Position numbers and translations under genes: made by a program. A stretch of DNA of 64,000 nucleotides. It comes from Leptolyngbya boryana PCC 6306. GTDB lineage: Bacteria; Cyanobacteriota; Cyanobacteriia; Leptolyngbyales; Leptolyngbyaceae. Positions 31,201 to 37,357 of the stretch are shown piece by piece (within the stretch, counting starts at the first letter, position 1; each line of letters begins with the position of its first letter). Where the stretch lies: assembly GCF_000353285.1 (NCBI RefSeq), contig NZ_KB731324.1, positions 18,577-82,576 on the forward strand, read 5' to 3'. Below the pieces are notes generated by a model that saw only the letters and a list, made by a program, of their open reading frames with translations, was not told where the DNA came from and did no database searches.

Positions 31201-34200
31201 TTCTTGCTGTTACATCATTGCGATAGTCAATCACCAAGACAGCGCCGCCAATAGCATTACTCGCCTTAGTTCCAGCACCACCAATACTAAAGCCCAACGA
31301 ATTGGTTTGATCGTTCCAGTTTAATCCTGGCAACGCAATGTTGCCGCCAAAGTGAACCGATTCATTGACGCTTGTGGCTTCGACCAGAACAGTTTGTTGA
31401 TCCGATCGCAAGCTTGTGTTTTGGTTGATCTGAGCGCTTTGGTCAATATAAGCTTTACTTGTTTGATCCAAAGACAAAACAGTCACAGCACCCGCTGCTG
31501 CCAATTTACTCTGGCTCTTAGCTGCTGCTTGGCTCCAAGAATCAAAAATGTATTCATCCAATCCCAAATTGCTGTTCAGGTAGCCCGTCAAGTTACTGAC
31601 AAACTCACCAGCTTTGGAATACCAAGCTCCAGTTCCAGTGAAGGGTTCTACAAGATTGACTCCCCATTCAGCACTGTAGTTATTTAGGGTGTTAGCCGTC
31701 ACAGATAAGCCTTTATAAGCATTGACAACGGCTGAATTGCCAATATAGGCAGTGACATTATTCACGTAGTCGCCGAGCGCAACCGCTGCCGAACCTGCAA
31801 AACTGCCATTAGAGGAGCTACTAGAAGAAGTGGTACTAGAAGAAGAAGTACTTGAGGAACTACTGCTAGAATTGTCGAGCATTGAGATTGCGGTCACATC
31901 GGGTCGGTACTCAGCCGTGGCATCAACAATAATGCTGCCAGTTTGAGCCGTAACAGTTGCTGCAGTAGTATCGGTAGTATCATCATCATCAAATCTGCCA
32001 CCAATGCGGGCTAAAACGGTGTTGTTGTCCTCAATGTAGGCAACAGCAGCCCCAATTTGAAAACTCGACGTTTTTCCTCTGGTTCTACTACTAGCACTCG
32101 ACGATTTGGTTGATACCACAGACTTTAGTTTGTCCCAGAGAGCTGACGTCGCACTACTTTTAATGCCAGAGAGCACATCGTCTTTAATATCACTGATCCC
32201 AGCAGAGGCACGTACACCACTACCACTTGTTATACTACTACCACCAGAAAAAATACTTTCAACATCCTCATTCTTTTGATTCGCTTCAACGGTGACATTG
32301 CCTACGGCTGTGACATTTCCATCAATCAAGGCATTGGTTTTGCCATCTTCAAAGGAAACTGCTGCTGCAACAGATAGAGTTCCATTCGAGGCATTATTTG
32401 ATTTTGCATTAGTTCTATTACGATCGATGGTATTAGCTGTGACGCTAACATTCCCGCCTGCCGTGATCTTTGCTGTATCAGTAATTTCTGCGGTCGATTC
32501 ACTATATAGTTCACTGATAGCAGCAGCGGCGGTTGAATTCGTTGCAACGTTGGAGCTACTCCACTTTGAGGTGATAACTTGTACATCTACGGTGTTATCA
32601 GTCAGTGTGGAAATGGAGACATTGCCTGTGGTTGTGACAGTACCAGCGATCGATACTTTCGCAGTGGAATCTGCTTTGCCATAGGCTGCACCCAGGATGA
32701 AGGAAAAGAGAGGTTGAATGATTGCATTAGTGGTTGCTGTCGCGGACGCATCCAAACTTGCAGCAATAATACTCGTATTGACATCTACGGTAATTGTCGC
32801 TTTTGCTGTGGAAATCGCTGCTCCACCTGCTAAGGAAAAATTATCCAAGAAGCCGATAATGGAGTTTCCGACTGAGCTAGTATCATCAAATTCTCCGGCA
32901 TAGTCAGCCTCAGCCGATATCTTCACATCTTTTCCTTGAAGATTAGCTTTATAAAGCGAAATTGTCGCTGTGCTGGTTTCAGTTCCATCAAGAACAGTGG
33001 CAGCTAATTCGGTTTCGCTGGCGCTAATTGTGATGTTGCCAGCAGTGTAAGTACTTCCTGTCCCCACCTGGGAATATAGGTTAGCACTAGAGGTACTGCC
33101 ATTGGTTCCGATCGTGATCTGTTTGCCCGTTAAGGAAATCGTTCCAGAATTCCCTATCGAAGTCCCAGTGGAGTGATCTGTGGCTGAAGTGTTGCGACTT
33201 GAAAGTGTACTGCCTGCATTGATGGTAATTGTATTGGAATCAATACTCAGATTCCCACCCTGAGTGTACACACTTGAACTTACCGTGACTGTATCATCTC
33301 CCCCCTCTCCGTCAATGCTAAAACTCCCCCCTGCTGTATAGACAGTGCTGTTGAAGTTGATTTTGTCACTACCATCCCCACCATTAATGGTAAATGCTCC
33401 GCCTTTAGTATTAATTTCGGTATTAGCAGTAACGGTATCCTCACCATCACCCATATCAAGCTTGAGGCTTACTACATTGGAAAAGCTACTGAATCCAGAG
33501 GAGAAGGTAACTTTGTCTGCCCCTGACCGTGTTTTGATCTCAAGTCCAGAAGTGATTGAACTCAGGGCAACTCTCACGCTATAGCTATTGACTTGCGTGA
33601 TACCAGTTCCGGCTGAAATGGTTTCCGAATAACTTCCACTTGTATTGTTTTCTGTAATAACGAGATCAGTACCAGAGAGTGAGAACGTGAGGTCGTTTTG
33701 GTAGTCGAAGGTTATTGCTGACTGCCCATTACTGATTAAATAACTGCCATCCGCATCGTAAACCAGTTTGCCGCTGGTCAGGGAAACCGTTGCCAAAATG
33801 TGCTGATAGTCAATGTTGGCAAAGATGGTAGTGTCGATCGTGCCCGTATCAAATTCTAAGATCCAATCTCCACCTAGCGCTGCATTTCCGGTCAGATCAT
33901 CTGATGCTGCGACATCTGCACCCGTAAGTTGACTGATTTGATTGACGAAGGCTTGCCCCTGTTCGCCCGCTGCCACATCACAGCCATAGATTAGAATGTC
34001 GGCGTTGTCAGTCAAACTGGTTTGCCAAGCCTGCAACTTGGTGCGGTAGGAATCCAGCGTTGTTCCACTTAACTCAGCATTACCTAGTCGCAGTGAACCC
34101 GCATCACCATGAGCAATGATGTGAATCGCAGAAATTCCTTGACGTTGTGCCAAGATTTCACTGATTTGCTCAACACCATCTTGCGATGCATTCAAGTAGA

Positions 34201-34579
34201 CGATTTGACTCGGTGAAATTTCGCTGAGTAAGCTGGCAGCATCTTCCACGCTGCTATCAATAAAGAAGAGTTCATTGCTACGATCGCGGTTTCCTGAAAC
34301 GATCGTGTTCGCTGACCAGGGCGTACTCGAAAAAGAATCGCTTGCTGTCTGGTTAAAGGCACGATTGATGCTGAAGTCCAAGTAGGCGCTAGATTGTCCA
34401 ATATTCGATCTCGTCTTGAAGCTATCAGTGAGCAGAGGAAATGAAGACGGAGCAGAACGAGAGGTGATTTCCCACAACGGCTGATGCGTGATTCCTGTTT
34501 GCAACTCGATCGGGAAAGTCGTCAATTGATTGAGAGACTGAGCAGCAAAAAAAGACGCGCGGTTAAAATCAGAACTCAT
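16232..34579 (-). CDS. giant surface adhesin, 6,115 aa (DUF4347, beta repeats, C-type lectin, Ig-like and FG-GAP repeats)
   Basis: Order from the N-terminus: DUF4347 (~104-245); about 4,000 residues of Ser/Thr/Ala/Gly-rich beta repeats with recurring KAYVDKST, IGGSVA and NTVKAYI motifs like filamentous or LktA-type adhesins; two C-type-lectin-like domains (~4275-4510, WIGLTDKVTEGTFAW and WNDASS); four Ig-like/cadherin-like repeats (NEDTS...LSNDSDIDTGDTL); five FG-GAP/VCBS repeats (FADIDKDGDLDAF, a calcium-binding loop); then four more Ig-like and five more FG-GAP repeats. ATG follows AGGA by about 8 bases. No Sec signal peptide is seen; large cyanobacterial proteins with DUF4347 are thought to use type I secretion. 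Role in attachment, aggregation or motility is inferred. Confidence 0.92.
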   Translation of the reverse strand: MSSDFNRASFFAAQSLNQLTTFPIELQTGITHQPLWEITSRSAPSSFPLLTDSFKTRSNIGQSSAYLDFSINRAFNQTASDSFSSTPWSANTIVSGNRDRSNELFFIDSSVEDAASLLSEISPSQIVYLNASQDGVEQISEILAQRQGISAIHIIAHGDAGSLRLGNAELSGTTLDSYRTKLQAWQTSLTDNADILIYGCDVAAGEQGQAFVNQISQLTGADVAASDDLTGNAALGGDWILEFDTGTIDTTIFANIDYQHILATVSLTSGKLVYDADGSYLISNGQSAITFDYQNDLTFSLSGTDLVITENNTSGSYSETISAGTGITQVNSYSVRVALSSITSGLEIKTRSGADKVTFSSGFSSFSNVVSLKLDMGDGEDTVTANTEINTKGGAFTINGGDGSDKINFNSTVYTAGGSFSIDGEGGDDTVTVSSSVYTQGGNLSIDSNTITINAGSTLSSRNTSATDHSTGTSIGNSGTISLTGKQITIGTNGSTSSANLYSQVGTGSTYTAGNITISASETELAATVLDGTETSTATISLYKANLQGKDVKISAEADYAGEFDDTSSVGNSIIGFLDNFSLAGGAAISTAKATITVDVNTSIIAASLDASATATTNAIIQPLFSFILGAAYGKADSTAKVSIAGTVTTTGNVSISTLTDNTVDVQVITSKWSSSNVATNSTAAAAISELYSESTAEITDTAKITAGGNVSVTANTIDRNRTNAKSNNASNGTLSVAAAVSFEDGKTNALIDGNVTAVGNVTVEANQKNEDVESIFSGGSSITSGSGVRASAGISDIKDDVLSGIKSSATSALWDKLKSVVSTKSSSASSRTRGKTSSFQIGAAVAYIEDNNTVLARIGGRFDDDDTTDTTAATVTAQTGSIIVDATAEYRPDVTAISMLDNSSSSSSSTSSSSTTSSSSSSNGSFAGSAAVALGDYVNNVTAYIGNSAVVNAYKGLSVTANTLNNYSAEWGVNLVEPFTGTGAWYSKAGEFVSNLTGYLNSNLGLDEYIFDSWSQAAAKSQSKLAAAGAVTVLSLDQTSKAYIDQSAQINQNTSLRSDQQTVLVEATSVNESVHFGGNIALPGLNWNDQTNSLGFSIGGAGTKASNAIGGAVLVIDYRNDVTARIEDGVTLYADSLKVNADSETMSIDVAAAGGSADTFGFSGVGTWIYVDNTTTAQIDDGVTLVVGDNLVSGSTASLVVNAEDTSNVINIMGGVAVSESIGFGASIGFNTVDRKTRAVIGNLSDSGETDATTSITSSGNVSINAKNDGYIGSFSLASAISTGGSVTTNSDGSTTGSTTFGVGISGDVALNEVADTTEAYLRDVKVTTNSSSTVSVTANNDSEILAIGGSVALTIGNNNQSTASVGLAGSYGQNTVSQTTNAYLENTTLSNSKSLTVNATNTSEVYAVVAGGSGAANSAINVGIAGAVTINEIDNSTKAYIANSTTTISGAITVSATDDSTLHADAGGAALAIAIKPSSNAASVSAGAGLSYNDVTNMVSAYVDKSTLTASGNVAITAASTGTIDSFALGAAAAVSTNASWLAMSLSGAGAGANNDIETTISAYVTNGSSITTSNSGTISISATDDSDITADSGGYSLALSYSSVSTSGSVGVSIAENDIHNTIDAYVDKSTLTSAGAVNITAQSTAEIDALSIGGSASSSSGYLGSLSLSGAGAGTNNNIDNTISAQIKNSATVKTSNNAAVNLTATDNSTITSDAGGVSIAATLGDGSSASLSIGAAVATNQIGQAQGHTIQALVDNATISADGIVTVTAKSTATIDGLAFSGSAAASGSTGGGTISLSGSGTGIENTIKAKIAAGIQNGGKVTTDETATLTAIDDSEIIADAGAASLSIGGSTDASGAASVGVAIADNEISNTVKAYVDKGTVSAGDFNLTANSTATIENFGLAGAISVAVSSGASVSAAGAGTGVTNTLGNTIQSYIQNSSTITTTADSNNGGDLNLNAIDQSTIKSIAVGGSIAISGSSASFSMAIGAVTVENTIDNTVQSFIGQSTTDSTTISAGDDITLKAQSQLTMTENTAVAASLAAGVAPTSASFSGAGASVTTTTTNEVGAFIRNVNTSSTYNIQATGEISLAASDTSNIDPTVGSGSAVASWIGASVGVSTTDTTVNNTVQAYIDNAKVASNNDNLNLAATSNPDIDALSVATSVAASLWGGAGTGAEATATVKSTVEARIGSGSSVKGKTINVTADSTDDVATDAYGASAGMVAIGASVADSITQSTTKAHVTGATLSATNLNITSTGDGKVDAGVISIAGGVLASGSGNSADATFDSTVKAYVGDSTTISLTGNLNITATAQPDADANAFGLSVSGLVQAGYSAATAEVTPQVDAYVGSSSTISASNLTVLAQQSLPTSGDAAHTEATGAGGALFGSVNASESTATNSGQVSAYVGKNSKLTITNTASIKADADSQQTAEADGYNGGILALGANIANAESSLTTQAYLDTGVNITAKDLKIQAIGNDYNYANAVAGGGGVVSGQAALSSTNNASMAKVRIEDGDSTSGNVEINVSNAIEISADQTTKFNSKANSVNASVVGASGAFADNTVNTISKVTIGIDSDNTNQNLVINAASFTVNATQTILKAELSDETAEAGSGGVVDASAVISSTVINNATTITIGDSSTTNAYDTTISTTGEINLRASNDVSAWDETTLDSGGVISIAAAESTVKQQTNQAIVTIQDANLYSNGDITLSAKAKVTLDVTANASSYGLAGEPSAESIASTNTQNQIQLKNGAYLRSEGDVNLLAGQNANGDTNVIDVNARSNVWNYTAAPLSSAGSSDATVTLENTITIDAGAQIQTVYDTNLLTTKGEIEAVGLLKSQDSYEALIGTITGASVADIKRTDNDITATTGVTVNGTIEVSIENQETLTIDESLTLISTTTVDGVSIYPINITQKSDGVGTVTLSVEDLYSNISTYISQLQELKSTYAGDTSTVAAYTAEIAYWENQLEELGSVSQVTYIEIPDIKVKVGDIRVTGDYLKGSGVLNSPGDAKITITNGSPYYLRVNNLKIPEVEGGRILFNSTSVTSNSTINTRNTSENTANFSQVITSDNSDDALIQVENTYDPTFAVQASEFAALGVDTPEAPDLEVIGTVDNAKGTVQLINDEGSVIVYGSLNAETIDIQSGSDFVLTDDGTVFEFNPSSKVSTFQNTITISNHGLSTGDQVFYSNGTGTSIGGLSDNRSYYAIVIDSNTIKLASTEDNAFANKTYTLSSGGSQLTLTGHSLSDGDQVVYRSSNGSISATYYVDKIDNNTIKLASIYAPIFGGGFSGYVTLSSGGSLTLNSSKEIDLTSTGSGTEHSLSLTDDLGFLHVGGNPRSQLSSTATSFENGPETSGSSSVDPSSSSSITASSNVFINARYLNINGVIQSGTPDRTLTLSNSFNATISAFKSSYDSTIAAGKTPSTKYLTLSTDTDGTSIDAKYNAEENRIELDDVEIEGGYMQLVGHIISTGDGNLRVMDGFGRINITNNTNYDIAINSIDAGGSGIEGKLQIIDTAKTGANGEALMTTYTRVGSNVTVTDTSTTSGKTTTLSNTRAASYNPLANQRYTWVTGQSSITETQKTYGKSSFWGSDDLAKDPGTAIETTTMLLDETPLLEGAYIETTTNSNLYAYNREVVTTSSNQLVDQDTWTETSGWWIFKKKTYYRRDTYQQGKKTINTHSYDADSPIAVTFIGYDTGSVSITSTQDILLLNSISNKGGSTTLKSTSGYIDNLSTNGVITSNSLTLSGSKLMDLSTDVSQLQFNATGNVSITDIDGNVTIFGESYSSSGTVTLSTNGSLLSAGAGGYDIKAYTIDLTSETGSIGSSTQSLRVDSGFKTTTTIMGMVTSITATLLSTADGTSGVTLDAADNIYLKETDGDLYLVSATAGGNVNLTVSSGGLVDNNLAETIDPYSQTQLESLWSQIGLTTDRSSKSIASFKQQAEHLYETYWNYRNVKSSVNSTGQTVYTADAYNANFSYSYSDTAKTQLRAQGYSDSEIIAMAAEKTTQYQTLHTLFSGGSVTLTGDDAYMSTVITDLFKDSDFTGKNLTNISIYDPNLIAQKYNVSSSQQSSLSQGSKWSLDQLKNTVAPGLFGSVTDTQYTIEEANITAGGDVAVTASGAIGRTEGSITINNWSSIKNWATDLTEAQRLALSYAERDDITYYDAAGNKILDPKKSTAPISKVVISQKQDVDIDATGEINLTAGGNVFLGSEQDINLDQVKAGSEVRIKAAQGIVNVATTGAVNVVGGGDLVLEAGSSSVGSSTAPITIDLKDNIYYHNGKLYLLSSSATWEAAQTYAQSLGGNLVTINDATEEAWLRTTFGTTESFWIGLTDKVTEGTFAWANGETTTYRNWAPGEPNNWNGNEDYASMNYGNNRQWNDASSTATMRGIIELNVQEYNGHFYLLNPIATWEIAQTAAQAVGGNLVTINDAAEEQWLRNTFSNTESFWIGLTDKVTEGTFAWASGETTPYRNWAPGEPNNWNGNEDYVSMNYGSNRQWNDASSTATMRGIVEISSLGGSLTARAKENIYVANAIGTLNVDQVYAENIVSLSSTGAIVDANQNAEANLQSDFLTLNAISVGTRTNTLDLEMTNDSEVKLNTTQDSYLRTIDDLSVDFSGRTSGAVTITGDNSNNTITLFSSSDSLNSTLNITVDAGGGNDTLLVKPTRSGASWNFSNLTITGGGLGTIAYSNSETVKITPIAGNDSASTTEETSTIFTVLGNDINWDGFSPISISTVNGSSATVGSVVTLNSGAQVTFNANNTFTYNPNGKFDAVGAGKTATDSFTYSVKNAMGGVDTATVSITINGVNDVPIATKDNVETDEATSVTIAALSNDSDIDTGDTFTITHLNGTAITSGTTRVLASGAQVTFNTNGTFSYNPNSRFEYLGIGKTATDNFTYTISDGKGGTSTATVTLTINGINDTPVASANSATTTENSTVTIAALSNDTDIDTGDTLSITKVNGTTLTAGSSVLIGSKAKVTLNANGSLTYNPNGKFEYLGTGKTATDSFTYTISDGKGGTSTATVTLVITGVNDAPTVKADSATTNEDVSTAISVLSNDSDIDTGDTLSITQVNGSVITAGSTMTLTSGAKLTLNANGTFTYNPNGKFVTLGMGETGTDSFTYTVSDGKGGTSTATVSLKISGGTFYERTGSNNSLNGIDVGYSSNVAFADIDKDGDLDAFMGSSDGTIRYYRNTNGSFAQVTGTANPLNSVSGFSDTSISFADIDRDGDLDAFIGDGKMVLKYYQNTNGSFTQITDTSNGIADFIAPSFVDIDNDGDLDAFTGQSDGTIKFYRNTNGSFANVTGTANPFNGVDVGDSSTIAFADIDQDGDSDAFIGESDGTINYYRNTNGSFAQVTGTSNPFNGVDVGQNSTVSFVDINGDGDLDAFIGEFDGNINYFENTNTPPVAVNDSVTMNEDTTTTISALSNDSDANAADTMTITRVNGTTIASGSTVTLTSGAKVTLNTAGTFTYNPNGKFEYLGVGKSATDSFTYTISDGKGGISTATATLTITGVNDGPIAMADSATTNEDTSATLTVLSNDSDVDTGDTLNITQVNGTSITAGSTITLTSGAKVTLNSTGTFTYNPNGKFDYLGTGNSATDSFTYIISDGKGGTSTATVNLTITGVNDGPIALADSSTTNEDTSATLTVLSNDSDVDTGDTLSVTHVNGTSITSGSTITLISGAKVTLNSTGTFTYNPNGKFDYLGTGKSATDSFTYTISDGKGGTSTATATLTITGVNDGPVATADSTTTDEDTAITVTVLSNDSDVDTSDTLSITQVNGTTITAGSTITLTSGAKLTFNSNGTFTYNPNGKFSSLQMGGTGSDSFTYTISDGKGGISTAAVSLSITGLTFRERTGTSNPFNGLDVGDKATPAFADIDKDGDLDAFVGSSDGTIRYYRNTSGTFAQVTGTANPFNGIDWGDNSSISFADIDRDGDLDAFIGGSKGIIGFYRNNNGSFTSDTNPFSGLTFATGAPTFADIDGDGDLDAFITNASSSTSTTGSITFYRNTNGSFAQVTGTANPFNGMSVGVNTRYGFADIDKDGDLDMFIGDGKASIAYYRNANGSFTAQSVTANPFSNITGISENSSITFADIDGDGDSDAIVGQQDGTIKYLENK
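17240..18250 (-). repeat. 336-bp tandem repeats encoding Ig-like domains
   Basis: Near-identical 336-bp units (112 codons) follow each other at about 17240, 17576 and 17912. They share phrases such as ttgccattgggattgtag and accatcgctaat at the same offsets. A weaker, older set of the same repeat lies at 19160-20490. Each unit encodes one VNDGP...NEDTS...TYNPNGKF...DSFTYTISDGKGG domain. Confidence 0.85.
21051..21770 (-). repeat. tandem 360-bp duplication encoding two C-type-lectin domains
   Basis: The stretch beginning atgccgcgcatggttgcagt occurs at 21411 and again at 21051, 360 bp (120 codons) apart, with only scattered differences. Both copies encode the same lectin core with GEPNNWNGNEDY, the position where C-type lectins carry their Glu-Pro-Asn sugar-binding motif. 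The close DNA identity indicates a recent internal duplication. Confidence 0.85.
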
Positions 34580-35156
34580 CGTTCAATTCCTTAGAAACAA
34601 AGACAGCAAAAATATGAGCATGGAGGCAAGAATCCATACTGCTAGAGCGATACGGATATGAGCGGATTCAAGATTTTGTAACTGGGAGAAGACGATCTAG
34701 AAAGGGACGAACGCAGCCAAAAGCGCTAGTAACCTGACATAATCATCCACAAACTTGAAGTGAGCATTCTCTAACCAATGAACTATAGCCATTGGCTAGT
34801 ACTATTGTTGGAGAAGATGAGCGCTAGACCTTGTGATTTTTCACAACGCCCATCTTTCTAGCATTGAATCAATGATGGGATAAATCTTTGAGTCTTGTAA
34901 AAGTAAAAACACGGAAAGAACGCAATATATCAACTTATATTGAATTCAAAAAACGTCATATTATAAAGGTGATAAAAAGTCATATTCACCTCATAAAAAC
35001 TCATATCTTGATTATTCTGTAGATTCCTGTATTGCTCTCTGGATAAGAATTTTGCTTGTTTAGCGCATTAATTTTAAGAGTTGAACGATTGAATAGTCTG
35101 AATCTTTGAAAACAGCAAGGGAATGCTAAGAACATCATTTTTTGAGGATAAGTCTG
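34580..35156. promoter_or_regulatory. 577-bp divergent intergenic region with spaced TCATAT repeats
   Basis: This region separates the adhesin gene (minus strand) from the hypothetical gene at 35157. It is AT-rich and contains no gene. TCATAT occurs at 34956, 34980 and 35001, each preceded by an A-rich run, and an inverted repeat AGGTGA-N13-TCACCT spans 34967-34991 around the middle copy. Such a cluster is a reasonable operator for control of the adhesin; the regulator is unknown. Confidence 0.4.
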
Positions 35157-35903
35157 ATGGAGAAATCAGCAGTCTTAGAGAAACCCCCAGAGCAATCTTT
35201 AGATCACTCCACGCAACCCCATTTAGAGAACCAAATCGATATTCAAGAACTTTCGATCGTAATCGTTGCTAAAGGAGCTAACCCCGCTCTACTGAATCCA
35301 GATTTTTTTGTTTTTAGCGGGATCGTCCCCAAAGATTGGCAACTAGCCCGTAATCCTGTTGTTTCTCAACGAGTTATTCAACTGGTGTTTCAAAATGGAA
35401 TCAGCATTCTAGTTGAATTGGGCAAAATCAGCTTCTCCGAATCCATTAGCGCCAAATCTGAGGAAGAAATTGCGATCGCGAAAATGGCAGCAAAGTATGT
35501 GGAAACCATGCCTCAAGCTGACTACCAAGGTATTGGCATTAATCCCAAGCGGATTGTGACGCTGAAGGATCAACCCGATGCTGCTCAAAAATATTTGACG
35601 CAAACGCTGCTCTCTCCAGGTGAATGGCAACAGTTTGGACGAGAGCCGATGCAAGCCTCGCTCAATTTGTCCTACATGCTAGAGGACTGCCGTTTTCAAC
35701 TCAGCATCAACCCCACGCAATTGCGATTGCCGAATGACGAGCAAATCTCTGGACTGCTGTTTTCTGGTAACTTCCACTACGAGTTATCTACCGTAACGGA
35801 TACAGAACGTCAGCAACAAATTCACCATGCACTTTCTAATTGGTATGGATTAGTTGAAACCTATCGCACGCTGCTAGAAACTAAGTTTTTGCCCAAAGCC
35901 TAG
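35157..35903 (+). CDS. hypothetical protein (248 aa)
   Basis: ATG 35157 with GAGG about 10 bases upstream is preferred over a TTG at 35142. The protein is soluble, lacks a signal peptide, and shows a mixed alpha/beta pattern with LSIVIVAKGANPALLNPDFF near residue 33 and a long C-terminal segment ending SNWYGLVETYRTLLETKFLP. It looks like a conserved protein of unknown function, possibly related to the TIGR04255-type proteins; I cannot confirm this. A terminator-like hairpin follows 24 bp after its stop. Confidence 0.7.
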   Translation: MEKSAVLEKPPEQSLDHSTQPHLENQIDIQELSIVIVAKGANPALLNPDFFVFSGIVPKDWQLARNPVVSQRVIQLVFQNGISILVELGKISFSESISAKSEEEIAIAKMAAKYVETMPQADYQGIGINPKRIVTLKDQPDAAQKYLTQTLLSPGEWQQFGREPMQASLNLSYMLEDCRFQLSINPTQLRLPNDEQISGLLFSGNFHYELSTVTDTERQQQIHHALSNWYGLVETYRTLLETKFLPKA

Positions 35904-35926
35904 CAAGATTGCTTCTGAAGGATGAG

Positions 35927-35953
35927 AGGGATGTCGGTGCGGCATCCCTTTTC
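35927..35953 (+). terminator. rho-independent terminator after the 248-aa gene
   Basis: AGGGATG pairs with CATCCCT across a 9-nt loop, followed directly by TTTTC. Position and strand fit the end of the gene stopping at 35903. Confidence 0.6.
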
Positions 35954-36070
35954 TTGTGGTCATTGTTCTTATAATCGTTGTTGGAAAACGAATTGCAATT
36001 GAATAGCGAAATGCGACCAATGATCGATTGATTCGATATTAGTCGCATTCGATCATCAATTAGGAATGCC

Positions 36071-37123
36071 CTAACCTAACACCTTGTAGCTAGAACGAGA
36101 TTCGGATAGGTATGTTGCAAAGGGCTTGTAGTAGCGATCGGCGCAATGCAACATGGGCAAGTTATCGCTCGACACCGCAGCTGTCGCATAGGGAATTCCG
36201 CTATCAATCTGGCGTTTGATCGCTTCGGTCAATAACGAAAAACCACGTCCCAGGCGTTGGAATCTGGCTTCCACAAACATCGTCGAATAGCGAATCGTAT
36301 CCGGTGCAATCCGATGGTTAATTGTCCAACCGATCACTTCACCTTGATAGCGCAGCCCTAAACTATTGATCGGTTCGAGCCGCGGATCGGGGTCCAAGGG
36401 ACTGAGGTTAGCAGGGTAGGTCTGACGCTGGAGAATCTGATCCCGTTCTGCCTCGCTCAACTCGATCCAGGGAAAAACTGTAAACTTTGGTGGCAGGGGA
36501 TATTGGTACACCCAGGGCGCTTGTTTGAATGCTTCGATCGTGGTTTTAGTAATCAGAAAATCAGTTTTTGGAGTTTGCCATCCTTGGCGGTGCAGAATCG
36601 TTTCGAGTGCGGAGTTTGTCAATTCACCGACTTGATAGCGAACCTGCATTTGGGGGCAGTTGATTCGTTTCAAGCCCAGTTCGACATAACGCACTAGTTG
36701 GAAACCAATTCCTTGCCGTCGGTGTTCTGGTACGACAAACAGGGAAAGAATTTCTGCTCGATCGCTTAACAGTTCGACCACTAATAATCCGACCATTTGC
36801 CCATTTACGATCGCGGCAACGCCACCAAGATCACCGCGCTGCTGATAGGTCTGCCACCGCTTTTTGAGACTGGGAAAGGTGAGCGCTTCAAATTCCTGAC
36901 AGTTAGCAACAGTTAAGTTATAGACCCACTGATATTTCACAGGATTGGGAATTACAACCGTCGCAACAGGCTGAGAGCCTTGCTCTGGAGACGTTGACGT
37001 TGATAAATCTGGCGGTGATAGGTTTGGCTGAAATATATCGGGCGGCATAGCGTTTGACTGTGGTATCTCTGACTCTGCACGATCGCCAAACAGACTCAAA
37101 GCTTTTTGGAAGAAGCTGCTCAT
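36071..37123 (-). CDS. protein with two GNAT acetyltransferase domains (350 aa)
   Basis: A proline-rich N-terminus of ~60 residues precedes a first GNAT domain (~70-200) with the acetyl-CoA motif A: ILSLFVVPEHRRQGIGFQLV (R/Q-x-x-G-x-G/A form QGIGFQ). A second, more divergent GNAT domain (~215-350) has YSTMFVEARFQRLGRGFSLL with RLGRGF as the loop. Such tandem arrangements occur in N-acetyltransferases of unknown substrate, often with only one active half. The gene has a divergent neighbour at 37358, and 10-bp repeats lie between the two. Confidence 0.8.
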   Translation of the reverse strand: MSSFFQKALSLFGDRAESEIPQSNAMPPDIFQPNLSPPDLSTSTSPEQGSQPVATVVIPNPVKYQWVYNLTVANCQEFEALTFPSLKKRWQTYQQRGDLGGVAAIVNGQMVGLLVVELLSDRAEILSLFVVPEHRRQGIGFQLVRYVELGLKRINCPQMQVRYQVGELTNSALETILHRQGWQTPKTDFLITKTTIEAFKQAPWVYQYPLPPKFTVFPWIELSEAERDQILQRQTYPANLSPLDPDPRLEPINSLGLRYQGEVIGWTINHRIAPDTIRYSTMFVEARFQRLGRGFSLLTEAIKRQIDSGIPYATAAVSSDNLPMLHCADRYYKPFATYLSESRSSYKVLG

Positions 37124-37178
37124 TGAAGTGACTATAGGGATTCATTCCCCAGTTTTCCCGCTTCTTCTATGGGACATG

Positions 37179-37208
37179 CCTGATAAAACCTGATAAAACC
37201 TGATATTT
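37179..37208. repeat. three 10-bp direct repeats (CCTGATAAAA)
   Basis: CCTGATAAAA stands at 37179 and 37189, and CCTGATATTT at 37199. The 10-bp period keeps the copies on one face of the helix. They lie in the 234-bp divergent region between the acetyltransferase gene and the AAA-WD40 gene and may be an operator. Confidence 0.5.
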
Positions 37209-37357
37209 CATCTCGATTGAATCCATATTGTCCCCAAAAAAAGATAATTGTTCATAGTTTTTTCACACTTTAATCTTGCCAGGTATAATTTGGTGTTGAT
37301 TCAAGCTTGATGTTTTTCTAGTTCTCGAATCTTCCCAGATGTTTTGCTTGATCGTCT

